Below, piece after piece: positions 43,663-51,836 of a stretch of 64,000 bases of DNA; positions within the stretch are counted from its first letter, which is position 1; each line of letters begins with the position of its first letter. A program made the position numbers and the translations under genes. Under the pieces are notes generated by a model. That model had not been told where the DNA came from. It worked only from the letters and a program-made list of their open reading frames with translations, and did no database searches. The stretch is from Candidatus Melainabacteria bacterium MEL.A1 (lineage in GTDB: Bacteria > Cyanobacteriota > Vampirovibrionia > Gastranaerophilales > Gastranaerophilaceae). Where the stretch lies: contig CP017245.1 in assembly GCA_001765415.1 (NCBI GenBank), positions 868,001 to 932,000 of the forward strand, in the 5' to 3' direction.

Positions 43663-44226
43663 ATGAATAAAAAATTATTTGTAATATCAGGTTCATCTGG
43701 TGTCGGCAAAGGCACAGTTTTAAAAGGATTTTTAGAAAACAACCCCGAATTTATGTTGTCTGTATCTTGCACAACAAGATTACCTCGAGAAGGCGAAGTT
43801 GACGGAATTAACTATTTCTTTTTAACAAAAGATGAATTTCAGCAATGTATTGATAATGAAAAATTTCTTGAATGGGCAGAATTTGCCGGAAACAGATATG
43901 GTACAAAGAAAAAATTTATAAAACAATGTCTTGATGAGGGCAAAAATGTAATTCTTGAAATCGACACAAAAGGCGCATTACAAGTAAAAAAACAAATGCC
44001 GGAAGCAGTGTTGATTTTCATTTGCCCACCATCGTTAGAAGCATTGGAAAAACGTTTAAGAGGTCGTCATACAGAAGATGAAGCAACTATTCAAAAACGA
44101 ATGAATGAAGTTAAACAAGAACTCGATAGGGCAGAAGTTTTCGACTATAAAATCGTGAATGATGACTTGCAACGAGCTATCAATGAGTTAAAACAAATTG
44201 TTGAAAAGGAGCATAAAAATGCTTAG
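43663..44226 (+). CDS. gmk: Guanylate kinase
   Basis: 187 residues; phosphorylates GMP to GDP. P-loop SGSSGVGKGTV (8-18), the GMP-binding TTRLPREGEVDGINYFF near 36, and GRHTEDEATIQKRM near 130 are diagnostic. The start is ATG 43663, six nt after the -10 box; an upstream in-frame TTG is not believed. It overlaps coaBC by 8 bp. Confidence 0.96.
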   Translation: MNKKLFVISGSSGVGKGTVLKGFLENNPEFMLSVSCTTRLPREGEVDGINYFFLTKDEFQQCIDNEKFLEWAEFAGNRYGTKKKFIKQCLDEGKNVILEIDTKGALQVKKQMPEAVLIFICPPSLEALEKRLRGRHTEDEATIQKRMNEVKQELDRAEVFDYKIVNDDLQRAINELKQIVEKEHKNA

Positions 44227-45403
44227 CGGGAAAACTGTTCTCGTCGGCATAACCGGCGGAATTGCAGCGTATAAAATTTGTGAACTTATCAGAATGTATA
44301 AACGAGCAAATGCAGAAGTTTTAGTCGTTTGCACTCCAAACGCTTTGAATTTTGTGACAAAATTAACTCTCGAAAATCTGAGCAAAAATCCCGTTGCAGT
44401 TGAAGAATTTGAAGACAAAGATTTTAAACCAGAACATATTTCTTATGCCGATAAAGCAGACATTATGGTAATCGCACCGGCAACCGCAAACACCATCTCT
44501 AAAATTGCAACAGGAATTTGCGACAATCTTTTAACCTCTATCGCTTGTGCATTCACCAAACCAATAATCCTAGCTCCAGCAATGAATTGCAATATGTGGG
44601 AAAATCCAATTATTCATCAAAATTTAAACAAATTAAACGTAGAAATCCTAGAACCGGAAAGCGGATATCTTGCTTGCGGTTATGAAGGTAAAGGTAGACT
44701 TTGTTCGCTAGACAAAATCTTTGACAAAACAGTAGAAATTTTGAATTGTAAAAAATTAAATGGCAAAAAAATCGTTATAACATCTGGTGGCACAATTGAA
44801 GAAATTGACCCCGTGAGATATATTTCGAATTATTCATCAGGGAAAATGGGCTTGGCTCTCGCTGATACCGCAAGAAATCTCGGTGCAGACGTAACTTTAA
44901 TTACAACTTGTGATGTAATAAGAAAATATAATGTTGTAAAAGTAAAATCTGCTCAAGAAATGCAAACTGCAGTTGAAAAAGAATTTAGGACAGCCACTTG
45001 CATTATTATGGCAGCAGCCGTTGCTGATTATAGAGTGAAAGAAAAATTTACACAAAAAATGAAAAAGACCACAGAAAATGAAATCACTCTAACTTTAGTC
45101 AAGAACCCTGATATTTTAAAAGAATTATGTTTGAAAAAACATTCAGCAAATATGGTTGATAAACCACCTCTTATAATTGGTTTTTGTGCAGAAAGTGAAA
45201 ACTTGTTAGAAAATGCAAAAGAAAAAATCAATAAGAAGGGTTGCGACTACCTTATTGCAAATGATATTTCAAGAAAAGATATCGGATTTTCAAGTGATTT
45301 TAATGAAGTTACTATATTAGATAAAAACGGCGGAATGAAAAAACTTGAAAGAGCAAGCAAAAAAACAATCGCAAAAGAAATATTTAATTATATTAAATTT
45401 TAA
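44219..45403 (+). CDS. coaBC: Phosphopantothenoylcysteine synthetase/decarboxylase
   Basis: 394 residues; two steps of coenzyme A synthesis. The flavin-binding decarboxylase half (1-180) has GITGGIAAYK and the substrate-clamp motif APAMNCNMWENP near 120. The synthetase half has TSGGTIEEIDPVRYISNYSSG near 195, AAAVADYR near 265 and the KNPDILKEL segment. ATG 44219 follows AAGGAG and overlaps gmk; an upstream ATG in frame lies inside gmk without a ribosome site. Confidence 0.96.
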   Translation: MLSGKTVLVGITGGIAAYKICELIRMYKRANAEVLVVCTPNALNFVTKLTLENLSKNPVAVEEFEDKDFKPEHISYADKADIMVIAPATANTISKIATGICDNLLTSIACAFTKPIILAPAMNCNMWENPIIHQNLNKLNVEILEPESGYLACGYEGKGRLCSLDKIFDKTVEILNCKKLNGKKIVITSGGTIEEIDPVRYISNYSSGKMGLALADTARNLGADVTLITTCDVIRKYNVVKVKSAQEMQTAVEKEFRTATCIIMAAAVADYRVKEKFTQKMKKTTENEITLTLVKNPDILKELCLKKHSANMVDKPPLIIGFCAESENLLENAKEKINKKGCDYLIANDISRKDIGFSSDFNEVTILDKNGGMKKLERASKKTIAKEIFNYIKF

Positions 45404-45497
45404 TTTTCCTCTCTCTTTGTAAGATAGCGCAGTTCTTTGCGAATAGAATAAACATTAAAAATGCGGGAGAGGATTGCATTTGTAAGAGGTTCAAATA

Positions 45498-46193
45498 GTG
45501 AACAAATATGAAATAACAAAACGAATAGAGAAATTTGCACCACCTGAATTGGCAGAAAAATGGGATTGCTCAGGTTGGCTTGTAGAAACGACTAAAACAG
45601 ATATTCAAAAAGTCATGCTTTGCCTAACTGTAACAGATAATATCATCCAACAAGCCTTAGAACAAAATTGTAATATGATTATTTCACATCATCCATTATT
45701 TAATGTTTCTATAAAATATAAAAACATTGACATCTACTGCGCCCACACCAACCTAGACAGAGCCAAAGGTGGAACGACGGATACGTTAATTAAAACTTTG
45801 GGATTATCGGATTTTTATATCAAAAATTTTGGAGGCGAATTTACTCGTTATATAGATTTTCAAACCTCAGTTCAAGACTTTATTACAAAGCTCAAAGTAA
45901 TTTCACCACACTTGAGATATGTTAATAATAAAGGAATTACCAAACTTAAACGTATAGCTTTTTGTGCAGGAAGTGGAACAGAGTTTATACAAGAGGCATT
46001 TGAAAACGGTGCTGATGCTCTTGTTACAGGTGATTTAAAATTTCATACTGCACTTGATAGTCCTATTGTTGTTTTTGATATAGGACATTTTGAGAGTGAA
46101 ATAATGATTTTAGATGTATTTGAAAAACTAATCAACAATTATGTAAAAGTTGTTAGAGCTAAAGAACATAGTCCTCTTATTTATCCTTTTTAG
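45498..46193 (+). CDS. Nif3-like dinuclear metal-centre protein (DUF34)
   Basis: 231 residues of the Nif3/YbgI family. Metal-ligand motifs are MIISHHPLF near 61, IYCAHTNLDRAKGG near 81 and the C-terminal DIGHFESE near 194. The family binds two metal ions and has been annotated as GTP cyclohydrolase type 2, but the true substrate is unsettled. GTG start at 45498, with AAGAGG eight nt upstream. It overlaps the prepilin C gene by 17 bp tail to tail. Confidence 0.9.
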   Translation: MNKYEITKRIEKFAPPELAEKWDCSGWLVETTKTDIQKVMLCLTVTDNIIQQALEQNCNMIISHHPLFNVSIKYKNIDIYCAHTNLDRAKGGTTDTLIKTLGLSDFYIKNFGGEFTRYIDFQTSVQDFITKLKVISPHLRYVNNKGITKLKRIAFCAGSGTEFIQEAFENGADALVTGDLKFHTALDSPIVVFDIGHFESEIMILDVFEKLINNYVKVVRAKEHSPLIYPF

Positions 46194-46935
46194 TTTGAAA
46201 AGGATAATCGCTTTTTATCTGCCAACCATCAAACATCATTACCGCTGCACAATATTGATTGTTTCCACCCTTTAACTGATTCATAAAAAACTCTCTGTTA
46301 TATTTTTCTGGAGTATTTGCTTGGTATGTATAAGGTTGAAAGAAATATTGATCTTTTAATGGGCTATAAAATAAAAAACTAAACCTATTTACGCACTCAA
46401 TTCTACTATCTACATCATCAATTAATTTTTTATCAGTATAATAATATAAATGAATTAACCCATTATGGTTGTCCTGAACGTGATTAGCATTATCATCAGA
46501 CTTTGCACTCCCAGCCCAATTTGTCATATTAATAACCGAACCATCAGAAAGAATTACAAATAAAGTGCTATGTCCTGTTTCTTCATCTGTTTTGACAAAC
46601 TCATCAATAACTTTTAAATACGGTTTCAAATAAGTATCAAACCAATTCTGCATTTCTTCACCATTCCAAGCAGTAGTAAAGCCTTGCCAATCTTCCATTG
46701 ACCCATATTCTGCAATAGCTGAATTTGTCGCCTGCGACATTACAGTATAGAATTTTTTAACCTTATTAACCGTTACTTGTTTTCTATGGTTCATTATCAT
46801 AGTAGGCAAAGTCATCGCCGCAACAATCCCAATTATCCCTAAAGTTATCAAAACTTCCGCAAGAGTAAATGCAGGTGTTTTTAGTGAAAAGTGAGAAGTG
46901 AAACGTGAAAAGACCTTATCATTTTTAAAATTCAT
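46177..46935 (-). CDS. Prepilin C (intact frame)
   Basis: 252 residues. ATG 46935 follows AAGAGG. A 22-residue leader ends KTPA, then FTLAEVLITLGIIGIVAAMT, the prepilin cleavage site and N-terminal helix with the conserved Glu. The body has Cys residues and ends MMFDGWQIKSDYPF plus five residues. Unlike prepilins A, B and D there is no G tract. The leader residues KVFSRFTSHFSLK are encoded by a copy of the dispersed repeat (46883-46915). The promoter is full consensus, with a palindrome just downstream and a divergent XRE gene, so it is probably regulated by that repressor. An open frame extends upstream but lacks a ribosome site. Confidence 0.88.
   Translation of the reverse strand: MNFKNDKVFSRFTSHFSLKTPAFTLAEVLITLGIIGIVAAMTLPTMIMNHRKQVTVNKVKKFYTVMSQATNSAIAEYGSMEDWQGFTTAWNGEEMQNWFDTYLKPYLKVIDEFVKTDEETGHSTLFVILSDGSVINMTNWAGSAKSDDNANHVQDNHNGLIHLYYYTDKKLIDDVDSRIECVNRFSFLFYSPLKDQYFFQPYTYQANTPEKYNREFFMNQLKGGNNQYCAAVMMFDGWQIKSDYPFQTKKDK
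46883..46915. repeat. Dispersed repeat copy used as prepilin C leader
   Basis: AGTGAAAAGTGAGAAGTGAA through ACGTGAAAAGACC on the plus strand, the same sequence as the ends of the trxA-flanking repeats. In the coding sense it encodes VFSRFTSHFS of the prepilin leader. Confidence 0.85.
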
Positions 46936-46972
46936 ACCAAACCTCTTAATAATTATAATAATATACTCTATA

Positions 46973-46986
46973 TTTACTATAGTAAA
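46973..46986. promoter_or_regulatory. 14-bp palindrome, candidate operator for the XRE regulator
   Basis: TTTACTATAGTAAA is a perfect palindrome. It lies 11 nt downstream of the prepilin C -10 box, overlapping the expected start of transcription, in the gap shared with the XRE gene. Confidence 0.6.
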
Positions 46987-46996
46987 CATTACAGTT

Positions 46997-47025
46997 ATTA
47001 TAATCTCTTTGCTGAACATTGTCAA
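46997..47025 (-). promoter_or_regulatory. Full-consensus promoter of prepilin C
   Basis: Read leftward: TTGACA (47025-47020), 17 nt, TATAAT (47002-46997). A perfect sigma-70 promoter would normally need repression, consistent with the palindrome downstream. Confidence 0.85.
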
Positions 47026-47042
47026 TAATATAGAATTATTTT

Positions 47043-47261
47043 ATGGAAAATAATTTCGGATATATTTTAGGTTCAAACATAAGAGCAGAGAGATTGCGCC
47101 GACACCTAACACAAGAACAGTTGGCAGAAAAACTAGACATGAGCATAAATTATGTCGGAAAGCTTGAACGAGGTGTGATAATTCCGAGTGCATTAGTTAT
47201 TTTCAAGTTATCAAAAATTCTTCGAACAGATATGAACGAATTGTTCAAAGAAATCACATAA
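47043..47261 (+). CDS. XRE-family transcriptional regulator
   Basis: 72 residues, a single Cro/CI-type helix-turn-helix: IRAERLRRHLTQEQLAEKLD followed by MSINYVGKLERG, where helix 3 reads SINYVGKLERG. No ligand or dimerisation domain, as in small SinR-like repressors. Divergent from prepilin C across 107 bp that hold the palindrome, so it likely controls that gene and perhaps itself. No Shine-Dalgarno; a TAGAAT box six nt before the ATG suggests a leaderless message. Confidence 0.92.
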   Translation: MENNFGYILGSNIRAERLRRHLTQEQLAEKLDMSINYVGKLERGVIIPSALVIFKLSKILRTDMNELFKEIT

Positions 47262-47266
47262 AATTA

Positions 47267-47294
47267 TTGACAATTAATTTTTAGTATATATAAT
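47267..47294 (+). promoter_or_regulatory. tRNA-Gln promoter
   Basis: TTGACA (47267-47272), 16 nt, TATAAT (47289-47294), 17 nt before the tRNA. Confidence 0.85.
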
Positions 47295-47311
47295 AGAAAT
47301 GTACCCAGTAA

Positions 47312-47384
<73 letters not shown>

Positions 47385-47390
47385 ATTTTT

Positions 47391-47420
47391 AAAAGACTTA
47401 TCAAATGATAAGTCTTTTTT
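47391..47420 (+). terminator. Terminator after tRNA-Gln
   Basis: Stem AAGACTTATCA and TGATAAGTCTT with a two-base loop, followed by a T run. Confidence 0.88.
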
Positions 47421-47581
47421 AGTGTTATTTTTTACATACTTCTATTTAAGACACTTATTACAACATTTTTTACAATTTCCATTTCTTCCGGTTTTGCTCT
47501 CTGTAATAGTAAAGTTATTAGCATAAATAATATTCCATTATCTATAATTAGCTTTCCATTCTTATTTATTCAAAATAAACT

Positions 47582-47619
47582 AAAAAAACGAGGCTTCCTA
47601 AATTGAAAGCCTCGTTTTT
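47582..47619 (-). terminator. fusA terminator
   Basis: Plus-strand arms AAAACGAGGCTT (47585-47596) and AAGCCTCGTTTT (47607-47618). Read leftward it ends in a run of T. It lies about 30 nt past the fusA stop. Confidence 0.85.
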
Positions 47620-47647
47620 ATTATATTTAGCTTTAGTTGATTTTAAC

Positions 47648-49735
47648 TTATGCTTTTGCTCCTGATTTTTCGATGATTTCTTTTTCAACGTTAGCAGGAA
47701 CTTGTTCGTAGTTGTGGAATTCCATTGAGAATGTACCACGACCTTGAGTGTTTGATCTCAAGTCTGTTGCGTAACCGAACATATTTGCCAATGGAACTAA
47801 TGCTCTTACGATTACATTACCAGTGTTACCTTGAGGTTCTTGACCTTCAACACGGCCACGTCTTCTTGAGATGTCACCGATAATTGTACCAGTAAATTCA
47901 TCAGGAATTTCGATTTCAACTTTCATCATTGGTTCAAGGATACAAGGTTGTGCTTTGCGGCAACCGTCTTTAATAGCCATAGAACCAGCGATTTTGAACG
48001 CCATTTCTGATGAGTCAACTTCGTGGTAAGATCCATCATAAAGTTCAACTTTAACGTCAATCATTGGGAATCCAGCTAGGATACCACCTTCAAGAGCTTC
48101 TTCCATACCTTTTCTTGCTGGTTCAATGTATTCTTTAGGAATAGCACCACCAACGATTTTGTTTTCGAATACAAATCCGGCATTTTCTTCAGCTGGAGAA
48201 ATTCTAACTTTAACGTGACCATATTGACCTTTACCACCTGATTGACGGATGAATTTAGAATCTTGATCAGCGTTTCCACGAATTGTTTCTCTATAAGCTA
48301 CTTGTGGTTTACCGATGTTAGCTTCAACTTTAAATTCTCTCAACATACGGTCTACAATAATATCAAGGTGAAGTTCACCCATACCAGAAATGATTGTTTG
48401 ACCTGTTTCTGTATCAGATTTAACTCTGAATGAAGGATCTTCTTCAGCAAGCTTTTGAAGAGCAATACCCATTTTGTCTTGGTCTGCTTTTGTTTTTGGT
48501 TCAATAGCAACTGAAATAACAGGTTCTGGGAATGTCATTCTTTCCAAGATAATTGGAGCTTTTTCATCACATAAAGTATCACCAGTTGTAGTGTCTTTCA
48601 AACCTACTGCTGCACAGATATCACCTGCGTAAACTTCTTGTTCTTCAAGTCTTTGGTCAGCATACATACGAACCAAACGAGCGATACGTTCTTTTTTGCC
48701 ATTTGTAGCATTTAGAACATAAGAACCAGCAGTAATTACGCCAGAATAAACTCTTAAGAAAGTCAAACGACCAACATATGGGTCTGTCATAACTTTAAAT
48801 GCTAAAGCTGAGAATGGTTCTGTATCAGAAGAATGTCTTTCTGTTTTTGTTCCATCTTCTAATTCACCTTCAATAGCTTTTACATCAACCGGTGATGGCA
48901 TATAATCAACAACTGCGTTCAATAGAAGTTGAACACCTTTGTTTTTAAATGCAGTACCGCAAGTTACAGGAACGATTTTGTTTTCACAAACTGCTTTTCT
49001 CAAAACAGCTTTCAATTCGTCAACTGTAATAGATGCAGGATCATCAAAGTATTTTTCCATCAAAGCGTCATCTTCAGATGCAATAGCTTCAACCATAGCA
49101 TCATGATATTCTTGAGCTTTTTCTAACATATCAGCAGGAATATCTTCTTCTTTAATATCTGTACCTAAGTCGTTTGTATAAATTTCAGCTCTCATTGTCA
49201 TCAAGTCAATAAGACCGTTGAATTTATCTTCATTACCGATAGGCAATTGAATAGGAACTGCATTTGCGCCCAATCTTGTTTTGATTTGATCAACAACTCT
49301 GTAGAAGTCAGCACCTGTTCTATCCATTTTGTTTACGAATACCATACGAGGAACTTCGTATCTGTTAGCTTGTCTCCAAACTGTTTCAGATTGAGATTGA
49401 ACACCACCTACTGCACAGAATACAGCAACAACACCATCTAATACACGCAAAGAACGTTCAACTTCAATTGTAAAGTCAACGTGACCCGGAGTATCAATAA
49501 TGTTAATTTGGTGACCTTTCCAAGACGCTGTAACAGCAGCTGATTGAATTGTAATACCACGTTCTTTTTCTTGTTCCATAAAGTCAGTTACGGCTGCGCC
49601 ATCATGGGTTTCACCAATTTTATGAGTTTTACCTGTGTAAAACAAAATACGTTCAGTTGTAGTGGTCTTACCAGCATCGATGTGAGCGGCAATACCAATG
49701 TTTCTGATTTTTTCCAATGGAGTTTTTCTAGCCAT
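47648..49735 (-). CDS. fusA: Elongation factor G
   Basis: 695 residues; the translocase GTPase of protein synthesis. G1 motif [14 protein letters not shown] (17-30), switch [18 protein letters not shown] near 82, NKMDRTGAD near 137, and the domain IV loop region ([16 protein letters not shown] near 617) are standard. It stands alone here, apart from the usual str operon (rpsL, rpsG, tuf). AAAAGGGA is the ribosome site. A TATAAT (49777-49772) is a candidate -10 box. Confidence 0.98.
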   Translation of the reverse strand: MARKTPLEKIRNIGIAAHIDAGKTTTTERILFYTGKTHKIGETHDGAAVTDFMEQEKERGITIQSAAVTASWKGHQINIIDTPGHVDFTIEVERSLRVLDGVVAVFCAVGGVQSQSETVWRQANRYEVPRMVFVNKMDRTGADFYRVVDQIKTRLGANAVPIQLPIGNEDKFNGLIDLMTMRAEIYTNDLGTDIKEEDIPADMLEKAQEYHDAMVEAIASEDDALMEKYFDDPASITVDELKAVLRKAVCENKIVPVTCGTAFKNKGVQLLLNAVVDYMPSPVDVKAIEGELEDGTKTERHSSDTEPFSALAFKVMTDPYVGRLTFLRVYSGVITAGSYVLNATNGKKERIARLVRMYADQRLEEQEVYAGDICAAVGLKDTTTGDTLCDEKAPIILERMTFPEPVISVAIEPKTKADQDKMGIALQKLAEEDPSFRVKSDTETGQTIISGMGELHLDIIVDRMLREFKVEANIGKPQVAYRETIRGNADQDSKFIRQSGGKGQYGHVKVRISPAEENAGFVFENKIVGGAIPKEYIEPARKGMEEALEGGILAGFPMIDVKVELYDGSYHEVDSSEMAFKIAGSMAIKDGCRKAQPCILEPMMKVEIEIPDEFTGTIIGDISRRRGRVEGQEPQGNTGNVIVRALVPLANMFGYATDLRSNTQGRGTFSMEFHNYEQVPANVEKEIIEKSGAKA

Positions 49736-49840
49736 TTTTGTTTTTCCCTTTTTTATATTGTGTACATCGCTATTATATTTTGTAGCTTCACTAAAATTAT
49801 CACATGAACATAGTTTTTTGTAAATAAAATATTAAGAAGA

Positions 49841-49958
49841 CTATAAGACATTAAGTCGATAAGTCATAAAGTTCTTTACATCAAATTGCATTAATAAAAT
49901 TTTGTACAGACTGTTTAACGAAATGCACTTAACGTCTTATCGCCATATCGACTTAAAG
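49841..49958. repeat. Inverted repeat between fusA and uppS
   Basis: TTAAGTCGAT (49851-49860) and ATCGACTTAA (49947-49956) are complementary, with partial extension (CTATAAGACA and CTTATCG) outside. The 86-bp loop has no gene. It lies between divergent promoters and could be a repeat remnant or a binding region. Confidence 0.55.
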
Positions 49959-49960
49959 AC

Positions 49961-49989
49961 TTGTTATTTTAATGTTTTTACAATATAAT
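49961..49989 (+). promoter_or_regulatory. uppS promoter (leaderless geometry)
   Basis: TTGTTA (49961-49966), 17 nt, TATAAT (49984-49989), seven nt, ATG 49997. No Shine-Dalgarno. Confidence 0.7.
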
Positions 49990-49996
49990 TAAAATC

Positions 49997-50713
49997 ATGG
50001 ACACAACAAGAATAGCTGAAATAGTAAAAGATACAAACTTACAACACATTGCAATAATTATGGATGGTAACCGCCGTTGGGCTAAAGAAAAGAATTTGCC
50101 TTCCGCAATGGGACACAAAAAAGGTGTAGACGCACTCAAAGCAACACTTCGTGCCTGCAAAGATTTTGGCATAAAATATTTGACTGTTTACGCTTTTTCA
50201 ACAGAAAATTGGAATAGAAAAAAAGAAGAAGTTGATTTTTTGATGGAACTTCTTGCAATCACTCTAACCAACGAGCTTGCGGAAATGCACTCAGAAGGAG
50301 TTGTAATTAATTTTATCGGCGACACAAAAAAACTTAGTCCAAAACTTCAAAAAATTCTAAACAATTCCGTTGAAACAACAAAAAATAATACCGGCGTACA
50401 TCTTCAAATCGCATTTAATTACGGTGCTAGGGATGAAATCCTTCACGCAGTAAAAAATATTGTCACACAAGGGATTAACGCAGAAGATATTACAGAAAAA
50501 ACGATTTCCGAAAACCTATATACAAATGGAATTCCTGATCCTGATTTGTTAATCAGAACAGGCGGAGAAAAAAGAGTTTCAAATTATCTTTTGTGGCAAA
50601 TCGCATACTCTGAAATCCTTGTAACAAAACAATATTGGCCTGAATTTGATAAAAAATCTTTAGCAGAAGCCGTTGAAGAATTTCATAACAGACAAAGAAG
50701 GTTTGGAAAGTAA
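49997..50713 (+). CDS. uppS: Isoprenyl (undecaprenyl) diphosphate synthase
   Basis: 238 residues; cis-prenyltransferase that makes the C55 lipid carrier for cell-wall synthesis. IIMDGNRRWAKEKNLPSAMGH (20-40) has the catalytic Asp, STENWNRKKEE is near 71, and the C-terminal DLLIRTGGEKRVSNYLLWQ near 177-195 is the family signature. One nt separates it from rdgB, so they form an operon. Confidence 0.96.
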   Translation: MDTTRIAEIVKDTNLQHIAIIMDGNRRWAKEKNLPSAMGHKKGVDALKATLRACKDFGIKYLTVYAFSTENWNRKKEEVDFLMELLAITLTNELAEMHSEGVVINFIGDTKKLSPKLQKILNNSVETTKNNTGVHLQIAFNYGARDEILHAVKNIVTQGINAEDITEKTISENLYTNGIPDPDLLIRTGGEKRVSNYLLWQIAYSEILVTKQYWPEFDKKSLAEAVEEFHNRQRRFGK

Positions 50714-50714
50714 A

Positions 50715-51290
50715 ATGACTAAACTCGTATTTGCAACATCAAATCCACATAAATTACAAGAAATCAAAGATATCGCAGGCGATATTAATATTGAGTTTTT
50801 GTTACCACCAAATGGATTTGACCCAATAGAAAACGGAACAACTTTTGAAGAAAATTCTTATATTAAAGCAAAAGAAGCTGCAAAATTAAGCGGAATTGTT
50901 GCTTTAGCGGATGATTCTGGATTATGTGTAGAAGCTTTAGACGGCGCACCCGGAATATACTCAGCCAGATACGCTGACACTCCACAAGCAAGAATTAACA
51001 AATTGTTGAATGCAATGAATAAAAAAGAAAACCGTAGAGCAAAATTTGTTTGCGCAATGACTTTGGTTTCACCTGACGGAGAAATCATTTTTCAAACACG
51101 TGGAGAATGTCATGGAAATATTGCATACAAACAGGCTGGCACAAATGGTTTTGGATACGATCCGATATTTTTAGTTGGCAATAGTTCTACAACAATGGCA
51201 GAATTGTCAGAGACAGAAAAAAATAAGATTTCCCACAGAGGACAAGCCTTGAGGAATGTTTTGGAATTCTTGAAGGACACAAATATCTAA
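50715..51290 (+). CDS. rdgB: XTP/dITP pyrophosphatase (RdgB/HAM1)
   Basis: 191 residues; hydrolyses non-canonical purine triphosphates. VFATSNPHKLQEIKDI (5-20), ALADDSGLCVEALDGAPGIYSARY near 64, GFGYDPIF near 146 and SHRGQAL near 176 are diagnostic. The start is ATG 50715 one nt after the uppS stop, with GGAAAG before it; an in-frame ATG inside uppS is rejected. Confidence 0.95.
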   Translation: MTKLVFATSNPHKLQEIKDIAGDINIEFLLPPNGFDPIENGTTFEENSYIKAKEAAKLSGIVALADDSGLCVEALDGAPGIYSARYADTPQARINKLLNAMNKKENRRAKFVCAMTLVSPDGEIIFQTRGECHGNIAYKQAGTNGFGYDPIFLVGNSSTTMAELSETEKNKISHRGQALRNVLEFLKDTNI

Positions 51291-51360
51291 CCCCTCTCTG
51301 AAATTTCTAAGCTCATTACATTCGCCAAGAAATTTCTTCTCTCCCCAAGGGGCGAGATTA

Positions 51361-51369
51361 TGTTATACT
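51361..51369 (+). promoter_or_regulatory. Extended -10 box of the DUF559 gene
   Basis: TGTTATACT: extended TG motif plus TATACT, six nt before ATG 51376. No Shine-Dalgarno; leaderless geometry. Confidence 0.5.
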
Positions 51370-51375
51370 TCATTT

Positions 51376-51738
51376 ATGCAGAAAGCTAATCACAATTATA
51401 CAAATTTTTCATTAAAAAAAGCAAAAGAATTACGTTCAGATATGACAATATTTGAACAAAAGCTTTGGTTTAATTTAAGAGCCAAAAGATTTATGGGGCT
51501 TAAATTTCGTCGTCAAGCACCAATTGGAAATTATATTGTAGACTTTGTTTGCAAAGAAAAAGATTTAATTATTGAGTTAGATGGTTCAGGGCATCTCGAA
51601 GAAGGACAAACACAACATGATGAAATAAGGGACAAATTTCTCAAAGAACAAGGTTATAAAATTATTAGAGTTTATAATAACGAAATAAACAATAATATAG
51701 ACAATGTATTAGAAGAAATAAGGTTAAATGTTCTCTAA
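51376..51738 (+). CDS. DUF559 endonuclease-like protein
   Basis: 120 residues of the DUF559 family, related to the Vsr very-short-patch-repair endonuclease fold. Visible are MTIFEQKLWFNLRAKRFMGL (22-41), KFRRQAPIGNYIVDFVCKEK (43-62), DLIIELDGSGH and RDKFLKEQGYKIIRVYNNEI. The E (in TIFEQ), D (in YIVDF) and ExD (in IIELDG) fit a PD-(D/E)xK active site. The cellular role of solitary DUF559 proteins is unknown. Its stop codon is the first part of the right inverted repeat. Confidence 0.88.
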   Translation: MQKANHNYTNFSLKKAKELRSDMTIFEQKLWFNLRAKRFMGLKFRRQAPIGNYIVDFVCKEKDLIIELDGSGHLEEGQTQHDEIRDKFLKEQGYKIIRVYNNEINNNIDNVLEEIRLNVL

Positions 51739-51836
51739 TCTCGCCCCTTGGGGAGAGAAAAAAATTTGTTAATGAGGCTGTCTTGATCATTTAATAGACA
51801 GGCGAATTTACAAATTTCAGAGAGGGGTTCAACTTC

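Larger units (their letters stand above)
51291..51827. mobile_element. Candidate inverted-repeat unit carrying a DUF559 gene
   Basis: The DUF559 gene is enclosed by complementary arms: left 51291-51360 and right 51736-51827. The outer ends are CCCCTCTCTGAAATTT and AAATTTCAGAGAGGGG. The inner ends, CTCTCCCCAAGGGGCGAGATTA and its complement, abut the promoter and the stop codon; each inner arm is itself a small hairpin (CCCCAAGGGG). The right arm has an extra piece of about 22 nt. Size 537 bp. No transposase is present, so mobility would be non-autonomous or by recombination. Confidence 0.6.
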
